Part shown: positions 1 to 7,396 of the stretch, piece after piece
How the letters are laid out: each line of letters starts with the position of its first letter
How positions within the stretch are numbered: the first letter of the stretch is position 1
DNA from: Colivicinus sp963607765
Lineage (GTDB): Bacteria > Bacillota_I > Bacilli_A > Erysipelotrichales > Erysipelotrichaceae
Assembly (NCBI GenBank): GCA_963607765.1
Contig: CAVDDT010000014.1
Location: 1-27,784, forward strand
Length of the DNA stretch: 27,784 bases
Direction: 5' to 3'
The notes under the pieces: generated by a model
Seen by the model: the letters and a program-made list of their open reading frames with translations, nothing else
Told to the model about the DNA's origin: nothing
Databases searched by the model: none
Translations under genes and position numbers: made by a program

Positions 1-14
1 TAAGCATATTTAAT

Positions 15-43
15 TTGTATAGTTTATAATAATGTAGTAAAAT
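15..43 (+). promoter_or_regulatory. Candidate sigma-A promoter for secG
   Basis: A TTGTAT (15-20) and a TAAAAT (38-43) are separated by 17 bases, putting the transcription start near position 50 and giving a leader of about 20 nt that carries the secG ribosome site. A second TATAAT at 25-30 lacks a good -35. Called by pattern only. Confidence 0.5.
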
Positions 44-69
44 TATATCACGCTTTAAAGAGGTGAATT

Positions 70-294
70 ATGTTAAGAGTTGTATTATTAATTGTTTCTA
101 TATTACTTATACTTATATCTTTACTACAAAGTGGTAAATCTGATGGACTTAGTGCTTTCACTGGTTCAGGCGATTTAGGTTTATTCCAAAACGTAAAGGA
201 AAGAGGACCTGAGAAAGTTATTTCAAATGTAACTATGATACTTGGAATTGTCTTCTTTGTCTTAGTTATTGTAATTAGAGTAGTAGAGGGATAA
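70..294 (+). CDS. secG: Preprotein translocase subunit SecG
   Basis: Small membrane subunit of the SecYEG protein-export channel. The 74-residue product has two hydrophobic segments (about residues 2-18 and 52-72) joined by a Gly/Ser-rich loop with the typical LLQSGKSDGL...SAFTG and LGLFQN signature of SecG. The start is fixed by a strong AGAGGTG ribosome site five bases upstream of the ATG. In many Firmicutes secG is followed by rnr and then smpB; here smpB follows directly and rnr is absent from this position. The stop codon lies inside a weak terminator hairpin. Confidence 0.93.
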   Translation: MLRVVLLIVSILLILISLLQSGKSDGLSAFTGSGDLGLFQNVKERGPEKVISNVTMILGIVFFVLVIVIRVVEG

Positions 295-311
295 ACGTCC
301 CTTTTATTTTT
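285..311 (+). terminator. Weak intrinsic terminator between secG and smpB
   Basis: AGAGGGA (285-291) pairs with TCCCTTT (298-304), seven pairs including one G-U, with a six-base loop followed by TTTTATTTTT. It includes the secG stop codon and ends two bases before the smpB ATG, so smpB would be read either by read-through or from a start placed at its own first codon. Confidence 0.5.
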
Positions 312-313
312 GT

Positions 314-760
314 ATGGGAATTAAAGAGGTTGCGGTAAATAAAAAAGCTTATCATGACTATGAGATCTTAGATAAATATGAGGCTGGTATTAGCCTTTTG
401 GGTACTGAGATTAAGTCTATTAGAAGAGGTAAGGTTCAATTGAAGGAAGCTTATGTTTCTTTTATAAAGGGTGAGGCTTATGTAAAGGGTATGAACATTG
501 CACAATATGATTTGGGCAATCGTTTTAATCATGATGAAACTAGAGATAGAAAATTGCTTCTTCATAAATACGAGATTACTAAGCTTTATAGTAAGACTAG
601 ATTGCAGGGTCTTACAGTTATTCCTTTAAAGATGTATCTTAAGGATGGAAGAGCTAAGCTTGAGATTGGTTTGGCGCGTGGTAAAACATTATATGATAAG
701 CGTGAGGATGATAAGCTTAGGTCAATGAAAATGGAGGCTTTAAAGGCAACTAGACGATGA
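314..760 (+). CDS. smpB: SsrA-binding protein SmpB
   Basis: RNA-binding partner of tmRNA in trans-translation, which rescues stalled ribosomes and tags the unfinished protein. The 148 residues match the family in length and show the N-terminal KAYHDYEI and YEAGISLLGTEIKSIR motifs, the central LLLHKYEI strand, the PLKMYLKDGRAKLEIGLARGK core and the basic C-terminal tail (KREDDKLRSMKMEALKATRR) that inserts into the decoding centre. There is no Shine-Dalgarno sequence: the ATG comes two bases after a terminator T-run. The stop codon overlaps the next start by four bases. No tmRNA gene is visible in the window. Confidence 0.95.
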   Translation: MGIKEVAVNKKAYHDYEILDKYEAGISLLGTEIKSIRRGKVQLKEAYVSFIKGEAYVKGMNIAQYDLGNRFNHDETRDRKLLLHKYEITKLYSKTRLQGLTVIPLKMYLKDGRAKLEIGLARGKTLYDKREDDKLRSMKMEALKATRR

Positions 761-1032
761 GAGTTTTTAAATGGTTACAGGTAGTAATTTTAGCCTTTTT
801 GCTTGGTACTACAATTTATTTGGGACATTTAGTATATGATTTAAAGACCACTAAAGAAGAGAAGACTAATGAGGTAACTTCTTTAAATGAGAAGATAGCA
901 AAGTTAGATGATGAGATCGCTTCTATCAATAGTCAAATTGAAACAGCTAATAGTGAGAATAGTGATTCTATCAAGGAGTACAACAATTGGGTAAGACACA
1001 AAGGAAAACTAGAAGAAGTTTTAGGTTACTAG
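757..1032 (+). CDS. Small membrane-anchored coiled-coil protein, unknown function
   Basis: I do not recognise a named family. The 91 residues consist of a short basic N-terminus, one membrane segment (about residues 7-28) and a predicted coiled coil (about 33-75) with regular hydrophobic spacing in SLNEKIAKLDDEIASINSQI. The layout resembles division proteins of the FtsL/DivIC type, but no sequence signature supports that name. It starts in ATGA overlap with smpB and its last 46 bases overlap the deacetylase gene. The following protein has the same order of basic tail, membrane helix and coiled coil, which suggests the two come from a duplication or work as partners in the envelope. Confidence 0.65.
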   Translation: MRVFKWLQVVILAFLLGTTIYLGHLVYDLKTTKEEKTNEVTSLNEKIAKLDDEIASINSQIETANSENSDSIKEYNNWVRHKGKLEEVLGY

Positions 1033-1913
1033 GCGTTTTTTTAATGGCTTTTCTTTCGGTTGGTTTAGCTGTTGCGTGTGCCTATTTTTATAAAGAATAT
1101 AACGATATTAATGCGGATATAGCTTCTTTAGATACGCAAATTAGTTCTTTAAATGAAACTGTTGATAGTAAAAACAGTGAAGTTTCTTCTTTGAAAAGTA
1201 CATTAAGTGATTTGAATAATATTGAAGAATCTATTTCTAGAGTAAAAGAGGAATTTTTTACTTTGGCTTTAGAGGCTCATAATAAGGCTGAAAGTGGTGA
1301 AGCTGATTTTAAGGTATGTTATCTTACTTTTGATGATGGGCCATATCGTAAAACCACTCCTACTTTTTTAGATATTCTTGATAAGCATGATGCGCAAGCT
1401 ACTTTCTTTTTGCTTGAAAAAGAAGGTGATGATGACATTTATTTAAGAGAGAAGATTAGTGGTCATACTATTGGCAATCATACTGCTAGTCATAAAATTA
1501 AGGCCATTTATAGTAGTGTTGATAGTTTTATTGCGGACGTTAAAGAGAATAGAGAATTTATTCAAGACTTGCTTGGCATTACTACTGATGTGATGCGTTT
1601 TCCTGGCGGTTCTCCACAAGCTGCTTATATGGGCCTTGATAAAAGTTCCATTGTTAGTGAACTAGTTGATATGCACTATGGCTATGTGGATTGGAATTTA
1701 ACTACTGGTGATGGTGGTGGTTATGTTGATGTTGATGAATCATTACATAATGTCATTGATTATTCTAGTAACTTTAATACACTTGTTATTCTTATGCATG
1801 ATTATAGTGTAAATACTTCTTTATGCTTAGATGATATGCTTACTGAGCTTGAGAACCAGGGCTTTATTTTCTTACCATTGTGGTATGATTCTCCTGCTGT
1901 TAAGAAACAATAA
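987..1913 (+). CDS. Membrane-anchored polysaccharide deacetylase (NodB/PgdA-like)
   Basis: Metal-dependent deacetylase of the carbohydrate esterase 4 family, probably acting outside the membrane on peptidoglycan or another N-acetylated polymer. The 308 residues comprise a basic tail, a membrane helix (about 14-36), a coiled coil (about 40-92) and a NodB domain. Motif 1 is TFDDGP (114-119, base D116 and metal ligand D117), the zinc histidines are H165 and H169 in GNHTASH, followed by RFPGGS, VDWNL and ILMHD. The TTG start is chosen because AAGGAG lies eight bases upstream and it yields the basic tail before the membrane helix; the next ATG at 1044 would cut into that helix. It overlaps the preceding gene by 46 bases. 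The exact substrate cannot be read from sequence. Confidence 0.87.
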   Translation: MGKTQRKTRRSFRLLGVFLMAFLSVGLAVACAYFYKEYNDINADIASLDTQISSLNETVDSKNSEVSSLKSTLSDLNNIEESISRVKEEFFTLALEAHNKAESGEADFKVCYLTFDDGPYRKTTPTFLDILDKHDAQATFFLLEKEGDDDIYLREKISGHTIGNHTASHKIKAIYSSVDSFIADVKENREFIQDLLGITTDVMRFPGGSPQAAYMGLDKSSIVSELVDMHYGYVDWNLTTGDGGGYVDVDESLHNVIDYSSNFNTLVILMHDYSVNTSLCLDDMLTELENQGFIFLPLWYDSPAVKKQ

Positions 1914-2584
1914 TGAAAAAAGAAATTAATGAGGCTTTCAAAGATTCCTTGCCTATCATGGCGGGGTATATTGTTTTGGGGTCGGGCTTTGGCATTGTTG
2001 CCAATAGCTATGACTTTAATATACTTGTGCCTATTTTAATGAGCCTTTTTATTTATGCAGGTAGTATGGAATATCTTGCGTTAAGTTTGATTAGTGTTGG
2101 AACTTCACTGATTAGTACTTTCATTACAACAATTGTAGTTAATTTAAGGCATTTATTTTATGGCATTTCTATGTTAGAAAAATACAATGATTTAAATAAG
2201 AGTAAGATTTATACTATTTTTGCGTTAACTGATGAAACTTTTTCGGTTGTTACTTCTAAGAAAATGGATGGCTTAGATAAATCATATTATTTTTATATTT
2301 CATTGTTTAATCAAATATATTGGGTGGCAGGCACTATTTTGGGATACTTAATTGGCAGTGTCTTACCATTTAGTACTAATGGTGTTGATTTTTCAATGAC
2401 AGCTTTATTTATTTGCGTAGTCATCAATCAATGGGAAGAATGCAATAACCATTTGCCTGCTTTATTTGGCTTTGCCTTTTCTATAATTTGTTTAATAATT
2501 TTTGGAAGCAGTAATTTTCTTATTCCATCTATTCTTTTGATTTGCGTTTCACTTACATTATGTAGAGGTAAATTAGATGAGTAA
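1913..2584 (+). CDS. azlC: AzlC-family branched-chain amino acid exporter, large subunit
   Basis: Multi-pass membrane protein of the AzlC family, which together with AzlD exports branched-chain amino acids in Bacillus subtilis. The 223 residues begin with the typical KDSLPIMAGYIVLGSGFGIVA segment and contain LFIYAGSMEYLALSLI and the NLRHLFYGISM motif. The ATG shares its A with the TAA stop of the deacetylase gene, so translation is probably coupled. It overlaps azlD by eight bases. Substrate range in this family is wider than branched-chain amino acids, so the substrate is inferred. Confidence 0.88.
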   Translation: MKKEINEAFKDSLPIMAGYIVLGSGFGIVANSYDFNILVPILMSLFIYAGSMEYLALSLISVGTSLISTFITTIVVNLRHLFYGISMLEKYNDLNKSKIYTIFALTDETFSVVTSKKMDGLDKSYYFYISLFNQIYWVAGTILGYLIGSVLPFSTNGVDFSMTALFICVVINQWEECNNHLPALFGFAFSIICLIIFGSSNFLIPSILLICVSLTLCRGKLDE

Positions 2585-2894
2585 TGCATATATTTATGGC
2601 ATGATTGGTGTGATTGCTTTAGCGACAATCATTATTCGTTTTTTACCTTTTATTATTTTTAAAAGTAATACACCAGCTATTATTAAATACTTGGGCAATG
2701 TTTTGCCTTATTCAATTATGGCAATGTTAGTCGTGTATTGTTTGAAAAGTGTTAATTTTAACAGTATATCTAATTTTTTACCCGAACTTATTGCTAGTCT
2801 GGTAGTTGTGCTGGTTCATAAAATTAAGCATAATATGTTGCTTTCAATTATTGTTGGTACTGTTTTATATATGCTTCTTATTAATTTAATTTAA
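2577..2894 (+). CDS. azlD: AzlD-family branched-chain amino acid exporter, small subunit
   Basis: Small partner subunit of AzlC. The 105 residues form about four hydrophobic segments and include the family-typical TIIIRFLPFIIF near the N-terminus and the YLGNVLPYSIMAMLVVYCLK segment. An AGAGG ribosome site precedes the ATG inside the end of azlC, and the two genes overlap. It ends the first operon of the window; no terminator is seen directly behind it, and the next promoter starts 19 bases downstream. Confidence 0.87.
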   Translation: MSNAYIYGMIGVIALATIIIRFLPFIIFKSNTPAIIKYLGNVLPYSIMAMLVVYCLKSVNFNSISNFLPELIASLVVVLVHKIKHNMLLSIIVGTVLYMLLINLI

Positions 2895-2912
2895 TGGGCT
2901 TTCGTTTTTGTC

Positions 2913-2941
2913 TTGATTTGTGCTGCTATTATGTCTATAAT
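2913..2941 (+). promoter_or_regulatory. Sigma-A promoter of the transporter-pyr operon
   Basis: TTGATT (2913-2918) and a perfect TATAAT (2936-2941) are spaced by 17 bases. Transcription should begin near 2948, leaving an untranslated leader of roughly 110 nt before the first gene. Confidence 0.75.
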
Positions 2942-2947
2942 TTGTGA

Positions 2948-3059
2948 GAAGACTTTAATATAGTACGAGATACTATGAAGGCGGAATGATTTTTAGTGTA
3001 ATTTTTTAAAATATCAACCCCGATAGTATCAACTACGGGGTTTTTGTTTAGGAGGAATT
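2948..3059 (+). promoter_or_regulatory. 5' leader with competing hairpins: candidate pyr attenuator
   Basis: Hairpin 1 pairs ATAGTA (2960-2965) with TACTAT (2971-2976) around a CGAGA loop. GATACTAT (2969-2976), which includes the 3' arm of that hairpin, is perfectly complementary to ATAGTATC (3023-3030) inside the later terminator hairpin. This gives the three-part order anti-antiterminator, antiterminator, terminator seen in pyr attenuators. The loop resembles, but does not match, the PyrR binding consensus ARUCCNGNGAGGYU (one base shorter, inner pairs different), so PyrR is not assigned. The GGAGGAATT ribosome site follows the terminator. The pairings are seen directly; the regulation is inferred. 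Confidence 0.55.
3016..3049 (+). terminator. Intrinsic terminator inside the pyr operon leader
   Basis: AACCCCG (3016-3022) pairs with CGGGGTT (3036-3042), extended by TAG/CTA (3024-3026 with 3033-3035) past one bulged A, and is followed by a T-run (3041-3045). It sits after the promoter and before the first gene, the position of an attenuator and not of an end-of-operon terminator. Confidence 0.8.
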
Positions 3060-4403
3060 ATGGAAAAGTCAAAAATGTCGTTAGCTAAGAAGATGGCAAT
3101 TGCTTTAGTTCTTGGCATTGTAGTTGGTATTTCAATGATTTTGTTAAGAGTCAATCTTACAAATGGTGGCAATGAGGAAACGTGGAATGTGATTAATAAT
3201 CTATTGTTTGCGGATATCAGTGCTGCTGGTAATGAAAAGGCAATCGGTTTATTTTATATTGTTGGTCAATTGTTTGTGAAGGCAATGCAAGTTATTATTA
3301 TTCCAATGGTATTTACTTCTATCGTTATGGCGATGATTAGAATATCAGATGCGAAAAAACTTGGCAGAATTGCTTCTAAGACAATTGGCTATTTTTTATT
3401 AACAACAGTTATCGCAATTGTTTTAGCTTCGATTTGCGGAATGCTTGCCTATAATGCAGGATTATTTAAAACAGGAGAGCTTGCGATTGAAGGAACTACA
3501 GGTTCTAGTTCAAGCAACCCACTTCTAATTATTTTAAATGCAGTGCCTAGTAACTTTGTGAGTGCTTTAAGCAATAATAGCGGTGTACTTGCGATTGTTG
3601 TGTGTGCTGTAGCTGTTGGCTTAGGAATTAATGCTTGTAAAGAAAAGTTTGATATCTTACCTAAAGCATGCCAAGAAATATCTGATCTAGTCACAGTTAT
3701 CTTGGGCTGGATTGTTAATGCTTGTGCACCTGTTGCGATTTTCTGTTTATTAACTAGAACTTGTGCATCATATGGTGTATCTTACTTAAAGCCTGCATTA
3801 AGTTATGTAATATTAACTACAGCGTTATTATTGATCTTCTTGTTTGTGTTCTATCCTTTGTTTGTAAGTGTAACTACAAAGTTAAATCCAAAACAATTCG
3901 CTAAGAAGATGAGCAAGGTTGCCCTATTTGGCTTCTCTACTTCATCTAGCGCAGCTACTTTGCCAATGAATCTTGAGACTACTAAGGATGAGCTAGGCGT
4001 TAGTGAAGAAATTAGTTCGTTTGTCTTGCCACTTGGCATGACCGTCAATATGGATGGCACTGCTTTGATGCAAGTTGTTGCGTCAATCTTTATTGCGGGG
4101 GTAGCTGGATATACAGTTAGCCTTCCTCAAATCTTGTTGATTGGAGTATTAGCTGTTATTGCATCTATTGGAACTCCTGCTGCTCCTGGTGCTGGTGCTG
4201 TAATCTTGTTTACAATCTTGTCAGGCGTAGGCTTTACAAATGAGATTGCACTTAGTGTATATGCGTTAATTCTTGCGATTAATCGTCCAATTGAGATGCT
4301 TGTTACTGCTTTAAATGTAACGGGCGATACCGCTTGTGCTATGGCTGTGGCAAAAAGTGAGAATGCTTTAGATGAAGAGATTTTCAATAGTGAAAGCAAA
4401 TAA
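3060..4403 (+). CDS. Dicarboxylate/amino acid:cation symporter (DAACS family), first gene of the pyr operon
   Basis: Sodium- or proton-coupled uptake transporter of the glutamate transporter fold; 447 residues, as usual. Visible elements are the serine-rich HP1 tip FSTSSSAATLP, the NMDGT sodium/substrate motif, the HP2 segment IGTPAAPGAGAV, and TM8 ending in NVTGD (N419-D423). Aligned on NVTGD, the position of GltPh Arg397, which holds the side-chain carboxylate of aspartate, is V415; Asp394 is E412 and Asp390 is N408. A substrate other than glutamate or aspartate is therefore likely. A GGAGG ribosome site fixes the start. The stop shares a base with the pyrK start, so it is co-transcribed with the pyrimidine genes. 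Confidence 0.88.
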   Translation: MEKSKMSLAKKMAIALVLGIVVGISMILLRVNLTNGGNEETWNVINNLLFADISAAGNEKAIGLFYIVGQLFVKAMQVIIIPMVFTSIVMAMIRISDAKKLGRIASKTIGYFLLTTVIAIVLASICGMLAYNAGLFKTGELAIEGTTGSSSSNPLLIILNAVPSNFVSALSNNSGVLAIVVCAVAVGLGINACKEKFDILPKACQEISDLVTVILGWIVNACAPVAIFCLLTRTCASYGVSYLKPALSYVILTTALLLIFLFVFYPLFVSVTTKLNPKQFAKKMSKVALFGFSTSSSAATLPMNLETTKDELGVSEEISSFVLPLGMTVNMDGTALMQVVASIFIAGVAGYTVSLPQILLIGVLAVIASIGTPAAPGAGAVILFTILSGVGFTNEIALSVYALILAINRPIEMLVTALNVTGDTACAMAVAKSENALDEEIFNSESK

Positions 4404-5137
4404 TGGAGAGATTGATTCTAAAAGTAAAAAGCAATATTAAACAAGGGAGGGATTTCTTTATCCTTCACCTTGTTTCTAATAAGTTACCAGAAATAATTCC
4501 TGGGCAATTTTTGAATATAGAAATTGAAGGGAAATATCTAAATAGACCTATTTCAATATGCGACGTGAATGATAACGAGATTACTTTAGCTATCAAGGTT
4601 AATGGTGAGGGTACTAAACTTTTATCTAGGCTAAAAGAAAATGATGATGTTAAGGTTCTTCTTCCATTGGGGAATGGAATTGATTTAACTAAGTTTGATA
4701 AAGAGATTCTTTTGATTGGTGGAGGAATTGGTGTAGCTCCTCTTGTCTATATCGCTAAAAAATGTAAAGAGAATGGCTTGAAAGTAACTACAGTACTTGG
4801 CTTTAGAGATAGAGATAATACGTTACTTTTAAATGAATTTAATAAGTATAGCGATGAATTATTTATTTCATATGATAGTGATAATGAAAATGTTGTTACT
4901 AAGATTAAAGAGAATGATTTAACTGATATTAGGTTTTTTGCTTGTGGTCCTATTATTATGCTTAAGAGCGTTAGTGAATTATGCGAAGATGGTTATTGTT
5001 CTCTTGAATCTAGAATGGGCTGTGGTTTTGGAACTTGTATGGGCTGTTCAACTGGTTTTAAAGGCGGCAATAAGCGAATATGCAAGGATGGTCCAGTGTT
5101 TAATGAGGAAGAGATATTATGGGAAAACTTAATGTAA
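4403..5137 (+). CDS. pyrK: Dihydroorotate dehydrogenase B, electron-transfer subunit PyrK
   Basis: FAD and [2Fe-2S] protein that passes electrons from PyrD to NAD+ in class 1B dihydroorotate dehydrogenase. In the 244 residues one sees the FAD-binding RPIS (48-51), the NAD-binding GGGIGVAPL (106-114), and four cluster cysteines at 207, 212, 215 and 227 (spacing C-x4-C-x2-C-x11-C). The ATG overlaps the stop of the transporter gene by one base and the 3' end overlaps pyrD by 19 bases, so the three are translationally coupled. Confidence 0.95.
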   Translation: MERLILKVKSNIKQGRDFFILHLVSNKLPEIIPGQFLNIEIEGKYLNRPISICDVNDNEITLAIKVNGEGTKLLSRLKENDDVKVLLPLGNGIDLTKFDKEILLIGGGIGVAPLVYIAKKCKENGLKVTTVLGFRDRDNTLLLNEFNKYSDELFISYDSDNENVVTKIKENDLTDIRFFACGPIIMLKSVSELCEDGYCSLESRMGCGFGTCMGCSTGFKGGNKRICKDGPVFNEEEILWENLM

Positions 5138-6036
5138 ATTTATCAGGTTTAGATTTAAAGAATCCTCTTATTCCTGCTTCTGGAACATTTGGTTATGGGC
5201 TTGAATTTAGTGAAATATATGATTTAAATATTTTGGGTTCTTTTTCTATAAAAGGCACCACTTTAAATAAAAGATGTGGTAATCCTTTGCCTAGAATTTG
5301 TGAATATGATTATGGGATGCTTAATAGTGTGGGGCTTGAAAATCCAGGCGTAGATAGTGTTATTAATGACTATTTTCCTAAGTTAAAGAAAGTGTATTTT
5401 GGCAAGGTAATAGCCAATGTGTCTGGTTTTTCTATCGATGAATATGTTAAGTGTGCCAAAAAGCTTGATAGAGAAGACATTGTTGGATTAATTGAGCTTA
5501 ATATTAGTTGTCCAAATGTTCATGGCGGTGGTATGTCTTTTGGAACAGATGTTGATAGTGCAATTAGTGTTTTAAAAGAAGTTAAGAAAGTTTGTAAGAA
5601 GCCGGTGTATGTAAAGTGTACCCCACAATGCAAGGACATTATTAAGATGGCTAAGGCGTTAGAGGAAAATGGTGCTGATGGTTTGGTTTTATTTAATACT
5701 TATCTAGGTATGAGGATTGATATTAAAACAGGTAAGCCTATTTTGAAGAATATTACTGGTGGTGTATCAGGGCCTGGTGTATTTCCAATGGTGCTTGAGA
5801 GTATATATAAGGTTAAAAAAGAAGTGAATATTCCAATTATTGGCTGTGGCGGTGTAAATAAGGCTAGCGATGTTTTAGAGATGATGATGGCTGGTGCTAA
5901 TGCGGTGGAAATTGGTAGTGCGAATTTGAAGAATCCTTATGCGATTGTTGATATCTTAAATGATTTAAATAAGCTAATGGATGATTTAAAAATAGATGAC
6001 ATAAATGATATTGTTGGAAGGAGTTTAAATGTCTAG
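5119..6036 (+). CDS. pyrD: Dihydroorotate dehydrogenase B, catalytic subunit PyrD
   Basis: FMN enzyme that oxidises dihydroorotate to orotate, the fourth step of UMP synthesis, working with PyrK. The 305 residues match class 1B. NISCPN carries the catalytic cysteine C131 that marks class 1 enzymes, and GVSGPGV and the C-terminal GGVNKASDVLEMMMAGANAVEIG form the FMN phosphate site. GAGGAAGAG upstream of the ATG supports the start inside the end of pyrK. The pyrF start lies eight bases inside its 3' end. Confidence 0.95.
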   Translation: MGKLNVNLSGLDLKNPLIPASGTFGYGLEFSEIYDLNILGSFSIKGTTLNKRCGNPLPRICEYDYGMLNSVGLENPGVDSVINDYFPKLKKVYFGKVIANVSGFSIDEYVKCAKKLDREDIVGLIELNISCPNVHGGGMSFGTDVDSAISVLKEVKKVCKKPVYVKCTPQCKDIIKMAKALEENGADGLVLFNTYLGMRIDIKTGKPILKNITGGVSGPGVFPMVLESIYKVKKEVNIPIIGCGGVNKASDVLEMMMAGANAVEIGSANLKNPYAIVDILNDLNKLMDDLKIDDINDIVGRSLNV

Positions 6037-6727
6037 AGAAGTTATTGTTGCATGTGATTTTAAGGATAGAGAGAGTTTGCTTGCTTTCCTTGATAATTTT
6101 AAGGATGAGAAACCTTTCTTAAAACTTGGCATGGAAATCTTTTATAAAGAGGGACCAGAGCTTGTAAAAGAGATTAAAAAAAGAGGTCATAAAATTTTCT
6201 TGGATCTTAAATTGTGTGATATTCCAAATACAGTTTATAAGGCTATGCTTAATTTGGCTGATCTTGATGTTGATATGGTTAATGTACATGCTTTTGGTGG
6301 GATAGAGATGATGGCTGCTGCTAAAAAGGCTTTGGTTGAAAAGGGCAAGGATACTAAGCTTTTGGCGGTAACAATTCTTACCAGTTTAAATGATGAGAGT
6401 TTAAAGAAGGAACTTTTGATTAATGAAGATCTTTCTAAGACAGTTATTCATTATGCACAAAATGCTAAAATGGCTGGATGTGATGGTGTTGTTTGTTCGC
6501 CTCTTGAAAGTGGCATTGTGCATGAAAATTGTTCAGAAGATTTTTTAACTGTTACTCCAGGTGTTCGTTTTGCGGATGATGATAAGGGCGACCAAAAAAG
6601 AGTTACCACTCCAAGTAGGGCAAGAGAGCTTGGTTCATCTTATATCGTAGTAGGAAGAAGCATTACAGGTGCTAGTGACCCTGTCAAGGCATATAGAAGA
6701 GCTAGTAGAGATTTTAAAGGAGAATAA
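6029..6727 (+). CDS. pyrF: Orotidine 5'-phosphate decarboxylase
   Basis: Converts OMP to UMP, the last step of the pathway. The 232 residues contain the catalytic DLKLCDIPNT motif with D59, K61 and D64, the VNVHAFGG segment and the phosphate-binding VVGRSIT near the C-terminus. A GGAAGGAG ribosome site supports the ATG. It lies between pyrD and pyrE in the same K-D-F-E order as the distal part of the B. subtilis pyr operon. Confidence 0.95.
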   Translation: MSREVIVACDFKDRESLLAFLDNFKDEKPFLKLGMEIFYKEGPELVKEIKKRGHKIFLDLKLCDIPNTVYKAMLNLADLDVDMVNVHAFGGIEMMAAAKKALVEKGKDTKLLAVTILTSLNDESLKKELLINEDLSKTVIHYAQNAKMAGCDGVVCSPLESGIVHENCSEDFLTVTPGVRFADDDKGDQKRVTTPSRARELGSSYIVVGRSITGASDPVKAYRRASRDFKGE

Positions 6728-6729
6728 TA

Positions 6730-7362
6730 ATGGATAGAATTATTGCAAGAGACTTATTGAAGATTAAGGCTGTTTTTTTAAGGCCAGAGGAGCCTTTTAT
6801 TTGGGCAAGTGGTATTAAGTCACCTATTTATTGTGATAATAGATTAACTTTGTCTGATGTTGATGTTAGAAAAGATGTCGAGAACTCTTTGGCTGAGGTA
6901 ATTAAGAAGCATTATCCTGATGTAGAAATGGTTATGGGTACTTCTACTGCAGGTATTGCACATGCAGCAATCGTGGCTACAATTTTAAATCTTCCAATGG
7001 GTTATGTAAGAGCTTCTACTAAGGACCATGGGCGTAATAATCGTATTGAAGGAAAGCTTGAAAAGGGCACTAAGTGTGTGGTTATTGAGGATTTAATTTC
7101 CACTGCTAAGTCTGCGATTGATGTTAGCGAAACTTTAAGAGAGGCAGGGGCTGAGGTGCTTGGAATAGCTTCTATCTTTACATACGATATGAAGAAGTCG
7201 ACAATTCTTTTGGCCGAGCATAATCTAGTTAATCATTCAGCTTGTGACTATGATACTTTGATTGATGTGGCTATTGAGAATGGCTATATTCAAAAGGAAC
7301 AAAAGGATGCGTTAATTTCATTTAGAAATAATCCTGATGATGAAAGTTGGATCAACAAATAA
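6730..7362 (+). CDS. pyrE: Orotate phosphoribosyltransferase
   Basis: Joins orotate to PRPP to give OMP. The 210 residues show the PRPP loop VVIEDLISTAKS (117-128; most homologues have ISTGGS, so the third-to-last positions differ) and the flexible catalytic loop KDHGRNNRIEG starting at K98 with H100. AAAGGAG precedes the ATG, two bases after pyrF. It ends the operon, and a clear terminator follows seven bases later. The first three pathway enzymes (carbamoyl-phosphate synthase, PyrB, PyrC) are not in this window. The prs gene at 17381 makes its PRPP substrate. Confidence 0.94.
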   Translation: MDRIIARDLLKIKAVFLRPEEPFIWASGIKSPIYCDNRLTLSDVDVRKDVENSLAEVIKKHYPDVEMVMGTSTAGIAHAAIVATILNLPMGYVRASTKDHGRNNRIEGKLEKGTKCVVIEDLISTAKSAIDVSETLREAGAEVLGIASIFTYDMKKSTILLAEHNLVNHSACDYDTLIDVAIENGYIQKEQKDALISFRNNPDDESWINK

Positions 7363-7368
7363 GTTATT

Positions 7369-7392
7369 AAGCTATCTTTTGATAGCTTTTTA
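7369..7392 (+). terminator. Intrinsic terminator of the pyr operon
   Basis: AAGCTATC (7369-7376) and GATAGCTT (7381-7388) form a perfect eight-pair stem around TTTT, followed by T residues. It closes the transporter-pyrKDFE unit. Confidence 0.82.
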
Positions 7393-7396
7393 AATT

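Noticed and set aside
2948..3049. Guanidine-II, preQ1, glutamine, T-box or consensus PyrR element
   Set aside because: The ACGA and ACGG strings do not sit as tetraloops on matched stems, there is no T-box sequence, and the PyrR loop consensus is not met. Only an unassigned attenuator-like leader is claimed.
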